This document shows, in pieces, positions 1 through 11,708 of a DNA stretch of 64,000 nt. Source of the stretch: Flaccisagitta enflata (taxonomy: Eukaryota; Chaetognatha; Sagittoidea; Aphragmophora). The stretch lies in assembly GCA_965153355.1 (NCBI GenBank), contig OZ231126.1, positions 21,824,001 through 21,888,000 of the forward strand, read 5' to 3'. The notes beneath the pieces were generated by a model. It saw nothing but the letters and a program-made list of their open reading frames with translations, made no database searches and was not told the DNA's origin. The position numbers and the translations under genes were made by a program. The stretch's first letter is position 1, and every line of letters starts with the position of its first letter.

Positions 1-420
1 AAAAGAATCTTTCTCAGCCTCCAAAAACTTCGCTATTCTAATGACTAAAGAAAAACCATAATAACCTTGCGAATAAGCAAGTATGAACGAATATATTTAG
101 AAATCATTCAATTTCTTAGCAGGGTTTTGTTTTGTCAGAAGGGATGAAAAAATTTTCGTTGTTAGTTGGATTGGTAAAATCTTGCTGGCCTGGGTCTTGC
201 AGAGGATACACGTCGGCGGCCTTGAAGCCTAGACCATCAACTGGGTGGAGGCCCCTGGCCCGGCTATATTTGGTCAACGCTACGCAAGGGAGCTGAGATC
301 TATCTTTGCTTAAGCACTCTTACACAGAGGAAAATATCGCAGCCCCAATTCCATAATCAGGCAAGGTATATGTGGAGGGGATTGCAAATGCCGCCCCTTA
401 AAAATGAGCAGTTTGTTCAC
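1..420. other. unassigned unique-looking sequence
   Basis: I find no open frame of interest, tandem array or terminal repeat here. The stretch ends at the TA that borders the first foldback element. Confidence 0.5.
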
Positions 421-811
421 TACAGACGGGCCACTAATTTAGCGTGTGGAGGCACATAAAGTTTTAGCCCCACCCCATACAGCTCAAACCCAATAACCAA
501 TTTTTTTACTTGGAAGTGTTCTGGATACCTTGGGGCAATACAAATGGCGCCACCGTGGCGATTTTGGAGTTTCCACTTTTACACCCCCAATTTTGCGATT
601 TTTCTCCCACGGGGGTGGTTCAGGGGTGGGAAAAAAGTGGTCATTTGGAGGGGTTAAAAGTGGAAACTCAAAAATCGCCATGGTGGCGCCATTTGTATTG
701 TCCCAAGGTATCTTAAGTTGTTCCCAGTGTAAAGATTGGTTAATGGGTTTGAGCTTTAGGGGTAGGGCTAAAAAATGTGCCTCCACACGCTAAATTAGTG
801 GTCCTTCTGTA
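421..811. mobile_element. TA-flanked foldback/MITE element 1
   Basis: The two halves are inverted copies of each other. The left end reads CAGACGGGCCACTAATTTAG and the right end, read inward, CAGAAGGACCACTAATTTAG. Pairing continues through most of the arms, including the blocks at 535-586 and 655-709 around a matched GGCGCCA motif. Both ends abut TA (421-422 and 810-811), the target used by Tc1/mariner-type transposases. The short frames inside are products of the palindrome, not genes. Assignment to Tc1/mariner rests only on the TA and TIR. Confidence 0.75.
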
Positions 812-1020
812 TAGACACAAGGAGAAGAGACTTAAGTCTAAATTCAGGGAAGGGAATAATAGCCTACAAATTAAACAAAAGTGCGGCAGCTTTTGTCGGA
901 TTTTTCATGCCACACAGCAGCTTGACGGAATCGGCACCTCTGTTTTGTTATCCTTGTTGTTATTTTTGTCTCTTTTTTTTTTCGTTGTTATTTCATTTCC
1001 CCTGTTAAGCAGTCGTTTTT

Positions 1021-1529
1021 GGGCACATATAGGAGATTTTCTCCTCCTCCTTCTCCTTCTCCTTCTCTTCCTCCTCCATCCCCCTCCCACACCTGGGGGC
1101 TCCAAACCCAGCCTCCAGGTCCTAATCCTAGCCTTGAGGCTTGTATTCAACCTCGAGGCTCAAATTGCGACCTTGAGGCTCCAATCCCAGCCTTGAGGCT
1201 CCAATCCCAGCCTCAGGGCTCACACTCCAGCTTTGAAGCATTCCCAGCCTTGATGCCCCAATCCCAGCATATGGCCTCTAATCCCCCTCCTGGCTCCAAT
1301 TCCAGCCTTGAGGCTGGGACCTTTGCCATGAGGCTCTATCCCCAGCCAAGAGGCTCCAATCCATGCCTGATGGTTCCACGTGGCTCAAATCCCAGCTCCA
1401 ATGCTCAAATCTTAGCCCAGCATAGGTCATTGGCTCCTTTGGGGCCGCTGCCCCTCTCACTTTCACATCTTACATATACTAACTTAGGGGCAACGGGTAC
1501 CGCTGACCATCTGACGCTTTTGCGACTAT
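1021..1529 (+). mobile_element. B3 element (putative rolling-circle, non-autonomous)
   Basis: It starts after a T run with GGGCA, but the usual hairpin is deleted (GGGCACATATAGG). A CTCCTCCT segment and a core of about 20-bp units (CCTTGAGGCTCCAATCCCAG) follow from about 1095 to 1405. Next comes the right block AGCATAGGTCATTGGCTCC...GGGGCCGCTGCCCC, and then the B3 tail GGGTACCGCTGACCATCTGACGC and TTTTGCGACTAT. The element ends before a T. Frames of 139 and 190 codons across it are read-through of the core and were not called as genes. Confidence 0.7.
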
Positions 1530-1658
1530 TGTGGTTGTTGCCGTTGTTTGGATCATTGAGGGAAACTGGAGCCCATTACGACATCATCTAGAAGGGGAAT
1601 CTCAGAGAAGAAGTGGACTCCTTGAAAGGTAAAGGATGTTATGACCCGCTGAGGGCAA

Positions 1659-1829
<171 letters not shown>

Positions 1830-2261
1830 AAGCCTCTGTTGGTCTCTGTCACAGAGGCACACAGACAAAGACATTACAAAAGTGAGACCTAAATAGAGAG
1901 AGCAACCGATGGCGACAAAAACAAAAAATGATAATGAGAGGATGCAGATAGAATGACAAATATTTGGACAGATATTCCGACAGCGAGACATTCAGACAAG
2001 AACGGACTAAGTCAAAGATAGACTGACAAAAGCAAACAATCACACTCCACGATTGGATGGGAATCAAATCCGGGAAGTAAACCGTTGAGGTAAACACGAT
2101 AAATTGTTAAACAGATCTACGTAACTCAACATCGTCGGTCAACAATTCACACCCGAGGAAAGGATGGAAGAACATCCGTCACCTCAGTGCTTTACTTTGT
2201 CTGAGCCGAGCTTTAGTGGGATTGCCCCCGTGCGCCTTTGCCAGAGTGAGGGATATACGAT

Positions 2262-2592
2262 TACCATATTTTTTTATTTGGCGCCCTGGGCGCTTATGAA
2301 ATTAAAAAAAGAAATTACCATTTTATCCTCAAATTAGCGCCCCTTTCGATTTGTATCCGAGGTTTTTCATAATTAATGCTACTTACAATATTAAAAATTT
2401 TGACTCAAATACATCAAATTGGCATCAAAGGCATCATTTTGGTTCAAATGCATAAAATTATTTGCTTGGTTTAGATTCATGCCCTGATAAAGAACAAGAT
2501 TATTTGCTTCTTCTCTCAGATCATTGTTCTGAGGAGCAAAAAAGAGGGGGGCGTTAATTGGAGGGGGGCGATAAATGAAAAAAAATACGGTA
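2262..2592. mobile_element. TA-flanked element with CCRTATTT termini, copy 1
   Basis: The left terminus reads TACCATATTTTTTTATTTGG and the right terminus, read inward, TACCGTATTTTTTTTCATTT. Both are followed by GCGCCC-type motifs. TA lies at both borders (2262-2263 and 2591-2592). A second copy with the same termini lies at 46454-46793. No transposase frame is present, so it is non-autonomous. Confidence 0.65.
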
Positions 2593-2953
2593 AGCAGTGT
2601 AGACTTCACTTAGAAGTGAACATAAGAAGAATTTGGATGAAGCAGTCAAAGGATCTTTTACTAGTGATATGAGTGAAAGTATAAAAAAAAGAAAAAAAGA
2701 AGAAACAACTCAGCATTTCCCAGATTCAGTTTTTCATCTGTATCATTCAAGAATTTTGAAAAGGATACAATATGAATTGGTACGCCATTGCAGTCCCCTT
2801 GAAATAGTTAGTTTACTCCTCCTAAACACGCTAAATGTAGATAGCCATTATATATAAATATTTGATGGTTGTTCAGCACAATCTATGAAATTTTCATGAT
2901 AAATCAGCCGTAACCATTTTCGTATTGACTGAAAGTCGGAGCTTCTCATAATG

Positions 2954-3187
2954 TAACGGGTGGTCAAAAAAAAAGTGACCAAGCTAGAATTTTCACCAAT
3001 AGATTTTGAATTTTTTTTGCAAGTTAATATTTTAAAAATGAAATATAGTATATAAAAAAAATAAATTTTTTTGATTTTTTCAAACAAAGAACTATATAAA
3101 TAGAAAAAAGTAAAATGTTTGCATAGATCAGTAATAACATAGATATCACCTAATTTTAAAAAACACTTTTTTTTTGACCACCCGTTA
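2954..3187. mobile_element. Mariner/Tc1-type MITE with 22-bp perfect TIRs
   Basis: Perfect 22-bp terminal inverted repeats begin ACGGGTGGTC, run through nine A residues and end GTG. They bound a 230-bp AT-rich interior, with TA directly outside each end (2954-2955 and 3186-3187). It is too short to encode a transposase. The perfect TIR match suggests a fairly recent copy. Confidence 0.88.
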
Positions 3188-3480
3188 TGAAGCGAGATCA
3201 TGGTGCAGACAGGTGTACTTTGCACAGGGTGCCCATCAGCTTATCTTGCTCTTTAACACTCTGGTATTTCCGACGCGGCAGAAGCTCAAGTTTAAGACGA
3301 GTGTCGGTCATGCGCAACTTCGTGAATTAGACAGTGAAGTTTTAATAAAACTGATAGTGAAACAAACTGCATAAAATTATATCATAAAAGGTTTCTTTTG
3401 ACTGTCCACCCGTCCAAGGGTTATCAAGCTACCTCACTGTCGATCCTGTCTTAAAGTATCTGTTCTTTGGACGTAAATTC

Positions 3481-4071
3481 TACAGGGTGTTTCACGCGTT
3501 TTGAGGTATTCTAAAACGACATAACTCTGCTTATAGTAACTTTTTTTGACTTCTGAAAAGAGATCTAAAAAGATCAAGATCTGCAGATTTCACATGTAAA
3601 ATCTCATGATATTGCGATAATTTTTGAAGCGACCATGTACATTTAAAGTAGAATAATGATTTCAGACTGTGCTATTTTTTTTTTCTTTTCTATCAATGGT
3701 AAAAATGGTAAAAACCATTCATCTTGGAAAAGATGATGTTTTTACATTTTGCATTTTACATTTTAAAAACTACATGATTAAAGCGTTAAAGGAATAAAAC
3801 CAGGTTCTGTAGCTAACAAAAACAAATTTTTGGTGATTGAGTTTTGTGTCATTGAAAAATTTTATGAAAATTTTATGACAGGCACTATAAAATCACATAC
3901 AGACTTCAAAACCATAGAGTTGCTTCAAAAATCAACCTAACAGCATGAAATTTTGCATGCAAAAACTGCAGATCATGATCTTTCTAGATCTTTCTTCAAA
4001 AGTTAAAAAAAAATACTAGAAGCAGAGATATGTGGTTTAAAAATACCTCAAAACGCATGAAACACCCTGTA
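3481..4071. mobile_element. TA-flanked foldback element, ACAGGGTGTTTCA-type termini
   Basis: The left end CAGGGTGTTTCACGCGTTTT matches the right end read inward, CAGGGTGTTTCATGCGTTTT. Both continue TGAGGTATT, and weaker complementarity extends about 120 bp, including paired GATCTGCAGA/TCTGCAGATC-like motifs near 3577 and 3967. TA dinucleotides border both ends. No transposase frame is present. Confidence 0.8.
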
Positions 4072-4101
4072 TCTGATTTTTGTCGCCTTCTTGCGTTTGT
4101 C

Positions 4102-4227
4102 GCACCATTTGAATTCAAACCTCCTTCCTTGAACTTGGAATGTATGTTGCATTGATACAGCTCAGCACCATTTGAATTCAAAGCTCCTTCGTTGAAATTG
4201 GAATGTATGTTGCATTGATACAGCTCA
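4102..4227. repeat. 63-bp tandem duplication
   Basis: Two copies begin GCACCATTTGAATTCAAA at 4102 and 4165 and run through TGTATGTTGCATTGATACAG. They differ at only a few positions. Confidence 0.85.
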
Positions 4228-4371
4228 ACGTATCATTACATAAATGTAACAACGTTGAAAGTTACTGTTTAAATTACATTCATGTAACGACGCCAAATCA
4301 ATCTGCTCACCTTTATGCATAAAGGCACGTGCACAGACGCTTCCCCTTCCACATCATCTAGAAACGCGAGG

Positions 4372-4374
<3 letters not shown>

Positions 4375-4427
<53 letters not shown>
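4375..4427. repeat. (TC)n microsatellite
   Basis: An uninterrupted dinucleotide run. Purine-rich low-complexity sequence follows from about 4580 to 4830. Confidence 0.97.
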
Positions 4428-4428
<1 letters not shown>

Positions 4429-4959
4429 TTTCTCCTTTGGCTCGCAGGGAATCGTTTCTCATTAGCGGCTCGGTGCTTGGAAAGGGGCTTATGGCTGTCG
4501 GCCCATGGATTCCGCCCCAACGGCCAGGGCCTCATGGCTCCGCGGGGAGACATTAGTCGCTGTTCCAGGATACTTTATGACGATTGAGGAAGGGGAGAGA
4601 GAAAAAAATGAGAGCAAAGGAAAGGAAAAGCGAAGAAGGGGAATGGGGTAAAGCGTGGAGAAAAGAACGGGAGAAAAAGGCGGCATAAAGGATAGTTAAG
4701 AAAGAAATGGATATAAGAAGAAGAAGAAGAAGTTGGGGCAAGGAGAGAACGGAATACTCTTGAGAATGGCAGATGGCGTGAAATAGATAGGGTGAAAACA
4801 GAAAGAAGAAAAGGGAGGATGGGGCAGTCATGTAAAAGTTATAACAGAGATAGAAAAAAGATAAGTTCAAAACAGAATGCAAATCACAATGGATTGAAAA
4901 CCAGTATACAAGTGCAAAAACATGCTTCCACATATTGAAAAAAAAAACAGAAAACACAT

Positions 4960-5420
4960 GCTATTTTCCTGGTAACCACATGTCTAGTCCCACCATCCCC
5001 TCTCCCCAATTCCTATACAGATTTCTTTTTTTTTTCTTTTTGCCTTTCCTCTTTCTCATTCCAAGTTCGTGCGATCATTCACTGGCCCCAATACCCTTTT
5101 GCCAATTTATCCTTTTCCAATTTACTCGGAGTTTCCTTTCTTGCGGCTTTTTTCCTTTCTTTTCTCTTTCTTTTATTTTACATGTACCTCCTTCTCTGTC
5201 ATCATTTCTGTCTTTTTCTTTTGTTTTTTTGTTTTTTTTTCTTTCTTTCCTCGTCTTTTCGGTAACCTCCTCATCTTTTTCCTTTTCCTTTTCTTTTTCT
5301 CTTTTTTTCTTTTTCGTTTTCTTTTTCTTTTTCATTTCTTCATCTTCTTCTTCTTTTTATCTTTTTATTTCCTTTTCATTATTTTTTTCCTCTCCCTTCT
5401 TCTTCTTCGTCTCCCGCTTT
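4960..5420. repeat. pyrimidine-rich low-complexity tract
   Basis: T/C-rich sequence with TTTTTC variants. Frames of 191 and 151 codons (Phe/Ser/Leu-rich) are composition artefacts. Confidence 0.85.
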
Positions 5421-5430
5421 GGACAGTTTT

Positions 5431-5626
5431 TAGTCGCGTGCACGCGACTCTACAACCCGCTTTGTCCGTCGGTCGATCGGTCGGTCGGTCACATTTCACT
5501 TTTTTTATGATTTTATTTCTCTAAAATCTCTGACCTCACTGCTCCTACTAAAATTGTCGAGTGACCTCAAATATGGCCCCTGCCCACCCGCACACGGCTT
5601 CAGTAGCCGTGTATCCGGCCTTGTTT
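5431..5626 (+). mobile_element. A element, copy A1
   Basis: It begins after TTTTT with TAGTCGCGTGCACGCGAC, whose last 16 bases are a perfect palindrome. Then come CTCTACAACCCGCTTTGTCC, a short GGTC/GGTC run, the block GCCCCTGCCCACCCGCACAC, and the end GCCGTGTATCCGGCCTTGTT. It carries no coding capacity and matches the other A copies module by module. Confidence 0.85.
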
Positions 5627-6068
5627 TCATCTCCCTCATCCTGTACAATCTTCACATTCCCCCACCTCGTCACGATTCTCCTCTTTTTTTTTCTCCCTTC
5701 TGGGCAGCGTCCTTCAAAGCAAAGAATTCCCATAGAGGATTTTCCTCCATCTGTTAACGGGACTTAGCTTGAATCTCAGAGCCACCCAACCAGTTACCAT
5801 ATTTCGTTTGAGAGCCGATATTCGTCTGAAAAGCTTATGAAATGTGCAACAAATGTTAGATGTCTTATCTTACATGTCTTACATGTCTTATGCCTTATGT
5901 CTTATGTTACATGTCTATCTTGACTAGAAACGACCTGACCTTTATGTGATGCACTACTTTTTCTAGACATTTTGCCTTTTGATCGATTTGTTCATTTGTT
6001 CATTTCCTTCCCTAATGACACCTTATCCATAAACTACACATTCAATTATTAGTATCTTTTATTCAACG

Positions 6069-6207
<139 letters not shown>

Positions 6208-6349
6208 GTTAATGTAGTCGAGGAAAATGTTGAAGGGTTAGGAACGATGAGGGCGGCGACGTTGACGACGACGACGATAATGACGATAATGGCGATACAA
6301 GACGATGATAACGACGGATGACGATGACGAAGAAGGGGATAACGACGGT

Positions 6350-7344
<995 letters not shown>

Positions 7345-7951
7345 CGAAGAGGAAAGCCGACTTAGTTGCCGAGAGAAGCGGCCATACGAATGGCTCCTTC
7401 AAATAGTCAGGCCTAATGAATTCGGCGGCCTTTAGAGCTTCCAGAATCCGATGTTGGCGGCGTCACTGCCAAAAGAAGAGAAACGAGGAAGGATGGAGGA
7501 GAGGGAGGAAAGAAGAGAAATGAGGAAGGAAAATAAAAAGAAGGAAGGCGGAGTGGGAGGAAAGAAGTGAAACGAGGAAGGAAAATAAGAAGAAGGAAGG
7601 CGGAGAGGGAGGAAAGAAGTGAAACAAGGAAGGAAAATAAGAAGAAGGAAGGCGGAGAGGGAGGAAAGAAGTGAAACGAGGAAGGAAAATAAGAGATAGG
7701 AAGAAGGAGAGGGAGGAAAGAAGTGAAACGAGGAAGGAAAATAAGAGATAGGAAGAAGGAGAGGGAGGAAAGAAGTGAAACGAGGAAGGAAAATAAGAGG
7801 AAGGAAGGCGGAGAAGGAGGAAAGAGGAAAAATGAGAGAGTGAAATCAGAGGAAGGAAGGAGGGGAGGGAGGAAAGAAGTGAAACAAGGAAGGAAAATAA
7901 GAGGAGGGAAGGAGGAGAGGGAGGAAAGAAGTGAAACGAGGAGGGAAAATA

Positions 7952-8482
7952 ACAAGTCATCTAAGGATCGCAAATGGTCAGCGGTACCCAATGCCCTGCT
8001 TGAAGTGATTAGCGGCAGAATTGGAGTAAGAGCAGGGCAGCGGCCTCAAAGGGCCAATGTCCTGTAGGACACAGGGGTGAATTTACAAACATCCTGAGAG
8101 GGCATATTTGAGGCCTTGGTAGCAACTTTCCATGTTATTCAATAGGAATTTTTCATTTTTTCAATTTGTCGTGAATTTACCATGATATTAAATGGGAATT
8201 TTACATTTTTCTCAATTTTCATTAATTTTCTATGTTATTCAATGGGAATCATGCAATTTTTCACTTTTTTGTAAATTTTCTATGTTATTCAATGGGAAGT
8301 TTGTATTTTGTCAATTTCCCATGTTATTCAATGGGAATTTGAGGCTTGAAAAGCTTTGAGGGGGACGTACATACGTACGGACGAACAGACAGACGGACAG
8401 ATGGACGGATGGATGGACATACGGACATCTGGAAATTCACCCCTGTGTCCTTCAGGACATCGTCCCTTTGGGGCCGCTGCCC
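7952..8482 (-). mobile_element. B1 element inserted in the minisatellite
   Basis: Read on the given strand it opens with the B1 tail complement ACAAGTCATCTAAGGATCGC and GGTCAGCGGTACCC. It then has GGGCAGCGGCC with GTCCTGTAGGACACAGGGGT, and a core of about 60-bp units containing ATGTTATTCAATGGGAATTT. A (GGAC)n-like stretch at 8365-8430 follows, then the inverted block CACCCCTGTGTCCTTCAGGA and the terminal GGGGCCGCTGCCC next to AAAA. Minisatellite flanks on both sides show it is an insertion. Confidence 0.85.
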
Positions 8483-9065
8483 AAAAGGAAGGAAGAAGGA
8501 AAAGTAGGAATGAGGTGAAACAAGGAAGGAAAGTAAGAAGAAGGAAGGAGGAGCAAGAAGAAAGAATTGGAACGAAGGAAAATCAGAGAAAAGAAGGAGG
8601 AGAGGGAGGGAAGAAGTGAAACGAGGAGGTAAAATCAAAAGAAGGAAGAAGGAGAAGTAGGAAAGAAGAGAAACTAGGAAGGAAAATAAGAGATAGGAAG
8701 AAGGAGAGGGAGGAAAGAAGTGAAACAAGGAAGGAAAATAACAGGAAGGAGGGAGGAGAGGGAGGAAAGAAGTGAAACGAGGAAGGAAAATAAGAGGAAG
8801 GAAGGCGGAGAAGGAAGAAAGAAGAAAAATGAGGGAGGTAAATAAGAGGAAGGAAGGAGGAGAGGGAGGAAAGAAGAGAAACGAGGAACGAAAATAAGAG
8901 GAAGGAAGGCGGAGAAGGAGGAAAGAGGAAATATGAGGGAGTAAAATAAGAGGAAGGAAGGAGGAGCGAGAAGAAAGAAGTGAAACAGAGAAGGAAATTA
9001 AGAGGAAGGAAGGAGGACCGAGAAGAAAGAAGTGAAACAGAGAAGGAAATTAAGAGGAAGGAAGG

Positions 9066-9670
9066 TACTATCTTGCTCAAATTAAGAGTCCTCATAGTAG
9101 AATTTAGACATTTATTCTTAAATATTGATTGACAAAATTTGTTTTCTCATGACAAAAGTTTATTTTAGTATATTTTGGCATCAACTCCAGCTTTCATAGT
9201 AATTGTTGTAGTGTCATATGACTGCATCATTGATTTGCAAGTGACATGTTTCTCAACTTTTTTATCAGATTTTGCCACTCTGAATTTATGGGGAAGACTG
9301 CACTGATTCTGTTGTAAAATCTAAACAATTTGAGCAAATGAGCTCTGCTTGGTGGCAAATGAAAGATCTTTCGAAGCTCTTTACAACGGTCACTGATTTT
9401 CCTATGTTTCTATGATTGGTATATGCAGGACATATCAAAATGCAACTGCTAGAATTTAAAAAAAAGATTTTTACCTTGTTAATCAAGATGAATCATTTTA
9501 CTCTTTCTACTGTAAAATCTAAACGGATAGAGCTACGAAATTCTGCTTGCTGGCATTTGATCGCATTTTCGCAGAGCTTTCTAATGGTCACTGATTTTCA
9601 TATGTTTTAAAGAATGATTTCCCCACAATTTAAGAAAACATGGCGGACTCTTATTTTGAGCAAGATAGTA
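9066..9670. mobile_element. TA-flanked foldback element (family E) in the minisatellite
   Basis: Left end CTATCTTGCTCAAATTAAGA and right end, read inward, CTATCTTGCTCAAAATAAGA differ at one base and continue GTCC. TA borders both ends. Inside, two related blocks of about 100 bp (9313-9413 and 9512-9608) share AAATCTAAAC, GAGCT and GGTCACTGATTTTC motifs. A decayed relative occurs in reverse orientation near 61840-61950. No transposase frame is present. Confidence 0.82.
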
Positions 9671-9829
9671 GAGAGGGAGGAAAGAAGTGAAACGAGGAAG
9701 GGAAATAAAAGGAAGGAGGGAGGAGAGGGAGGAAAGAAGTGAAACAAGGAAGGGAAATAAAAGGAAGGAGGGAGGAGAGGGAGGAAAGAAGTGAAACGAG
9801 AAGAAAGAATTACAGATGAAAGGGTAACA

Positions 9830-10170
9830 TTGGTGGAAAGGCAAGAAGAGTTGGAGGTGAGGGAAGCATATGAAAAACAGAAAGAAAACGAAAAGAAAGT
9901 GTGAAGGTTAAGATAGGAGGGATGCAAGACAATGCAGAGGGAAGGAAGAAGGCGATGGGGAATGAAAAACGAGGATCTAGAAAGGAAGGAAAGTATTGAT
10001 GTTGGTAAGAGGAGATGAAGGAAAGGAAGGAAGGGAGGAAGGAAGGAAAGATGAAATCGAGAAAAAAAAAGAAATGGAAGAAGAATGGAGACATATTGAT
10101 AAAATGGGCAGGAGTCACGAAGAAAAAGATAGAGACGACGAATATAGGAAGAAGGAGCTAGAAAAGTAAT
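9830..10170. other. purine-rich low-complexity sequence
   Basis: GGAAGGAAGG-type sequence without clear units. Serine/phenylalanine-rich reverse frames here are artefacts. Confidence 0.6.
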
Positions 10171-10404
10171 AGATACACGGCTACCCAAGTTGCGTGCTGG
10201 TGAGCAGGGGCAGTGATAAAGAGGCTAACCATCAAGGAGCAGCAATTCAATAACCGCCCGTTAACGCCAAAAAAGTAAAAAAGTAATGATTGATGGACCG
10301 ACAGATGAACTGACGAACACACTGACAAACAGACGCATGGATGGGTAGACGGGTGGACGGAAGGACAAACAAAGGTTGTAAAGTCGCGTGCACACAAAAA
10401 AGGC
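10171..10404 (-). mobile_element. A element, degenerate copy A15
   Basis: The A 3' end complement (ACACGGCTACCC then GTTGCGTGCTGG and GGGGCA) is followed by a degraded GGAC/GGGT stretch at about 10295-10375 and then GTAAAGTCGCGTGCACACAA, a mutated terminal hairpin. Confidence 0.55.
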
Positions 10405-10863
10405 AAGCAGAGAGGAAAGGATAATGGAAGAAAGAATGGAAGGAAACAGCAAAAAAAAAAAAAAAAAAAAAGGAGAAGGAATGAACAGTGGGATGAAAGG
10501 CAGATGGAAAATAAAACACGAAGTGGGAAGGAAGGAAATTAAAATCACTACAGACAAAGGGAGGTAATGAGGAAACTATAATGAAATGAGAAGGTGGATA
10601 ACTAGACATAAGTGTCATACCAAGAGATAAGGTTGAAAGTGACATAACTCTGGTTTCTCTGCCAGTTTTGTACGCTGTGCAAAATGAATTTAATTGTTTG
10701 GCTGAGCGAATTTTGAAACAGCTTCATGTCTTCATGAGTGGGTGGTACAGACCATTATCAGCCTTTTCCATCAGACACAGCAATTTGAAATGAGCTCAAG
10801 CTGAGCTCAATTGCTAAATTCGTTTAAGAGCAACAGTTCTCCAAAATTGAAGTCATTTTCAGC
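10405..10863. other. unassigned sequence
   Basis: It holds a short A run at about 10450-10472 and purine-rich flanks. I see no gene or recognisable element. Confidence 0.5.
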
Positions 10864-10866
10864 TTT

Positions 10867-11036
10867 TTAGTTGCGAACACGCAACTCTATAAGAGGCATT
10901 GTCCGTCCGTTGGTCGGTCGGTCGGTCGGTTGGTCGGTCGGTCGGTCCGTGGTGATCGAGTTGAAAAGTGGGAAAACGCGCATTTCTGCCCCTGCCCACC
11001 CGTCCGCAACTGATGGCCGTGTATCCGGCCTTGTTT
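10867..11036 (+). mobile_element. A element, copy A2
   Basis: Terminal hairpin GTTGCGAACACGCAAC after TTTT, then CTCTATAAGAGGC, a GTCC/GGTC run, GAGTTGAAAAGTGGGAAAAC and CGCGCATTTC. The block GCCCCTGCCCACCCGTCCGC and the end GTGTATCCGGCCTTGTTT follow. This compact copy of about 170 bp is close to a family consensus. Confidence 0.88.
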
Positions 11037-11404
11037 CATCAGAAGACGGTACGCTTATAATTCCCACATGAATTGAGCGATTGAGCTTAACTTGGGCTCA
11101 TTCTAAATATCTGTGTCTGCTTTATGTGTCCAAAAATGTCCATGGCAAAAACGTTAGAAAAATTTTCGAATATGCAAATAAATGAAGTTACGTTAATGAG
11201 CACAGCTTCTTATCTGAGGGAATGCTTTTTGAGAATTTCAGCCCTTTTAGTTCATTCAGCTCAGTCTCATTATGTTTCAAGTAAAATGAATAAAAAAACA
11301 TGTTGATGCATGTCAGAGTATGCAATGAAAAAAAAGCATATATGAGCATGCTTGCTCATCTAAGTGGGTGATATACAATGTTTAAGTTAACTTATCAGGC
11401 TAGT
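11037..11404. other. unassigned sequence
   Basis: AT-rich, without arrays or terminal repeats that I can recognise. Confidence 0.45.
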
Positions 11405-11564
11405 ATATAATTGAGTTCCCCCTCCCCCCCACGGGGAGGGAGATATCAAAGGGTTTAGAGATGGGTAAAAATCAAAGGAGGAAAAAAGAGAAAAAAAAAA
11501 TTCGGGGAAAATTTAACTTTTGACAGTACCAAATCATAAAGACTATTTAAACCTTAACTACACT

Positions 11565-11599
<35 letters not shown>

Positions 11600-11708
11600 T
11601 TTTTGCTTTATGGGGAAAAGAAATTAAGATTTTGAAATGCAACGTGTCGCGTCGCGGGGAATGAAATCAAAGGCAGGGGGCGGGGGAATCAAAAGCGACT
11701 CAATTATA
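11405..11708. mobile_element. TATAATTGAGT-ended element (family F), copy 1
   Basis: The left end TATAATTGAGT and its complement ACTCAATTATA at 11698-11708 bound about 300 bp. The interior includes a T run of about 35 (11564-11598) and GCTTTATGGGGAAAAG. A related sequence at 56528-56745 shares the ordered motifs GACAGTACCAAAT-like, GCTTTATG-GGAA and AAAAGCGACTC. The 11-bp TIR is short, so the class is uncertain. Confidence 0.5.

Larger units (their letters stand above)
7476..9815. repeat. purine-rich minisatellite, interrupted twice
   Basis: Roughly 50-bp units contain GAGGGAGGAAAGAAGTGAAA followed by CGAGGAAGGAAAATAAGAGG. They fill 7476-7950, 8483-9065 and 9671-9815. The three blocks are one array split by a B1 element (7952-8482) and a TA-flanked foldback (9066-9670). 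The reverse-strand frames of about 130-193 codons (PPSPPSFLLFSFLVSLLSS-like repeats) are read-through of the array. Confidence 0.9.

Noticed and set aside
4212-4290. Small palindromic TTACATAAATGTAA region as a MITE
   Set aside because: The pairing is short and no matching termini or target duplication could be found.
7413-10188. Reverse-strand frames up to 193 codons with Pro/Ser/Phe/Leu repeats
   Set aside because: They follow the unit of the purine minisatellite and open in several frames at once, so they are read-through of repeats.
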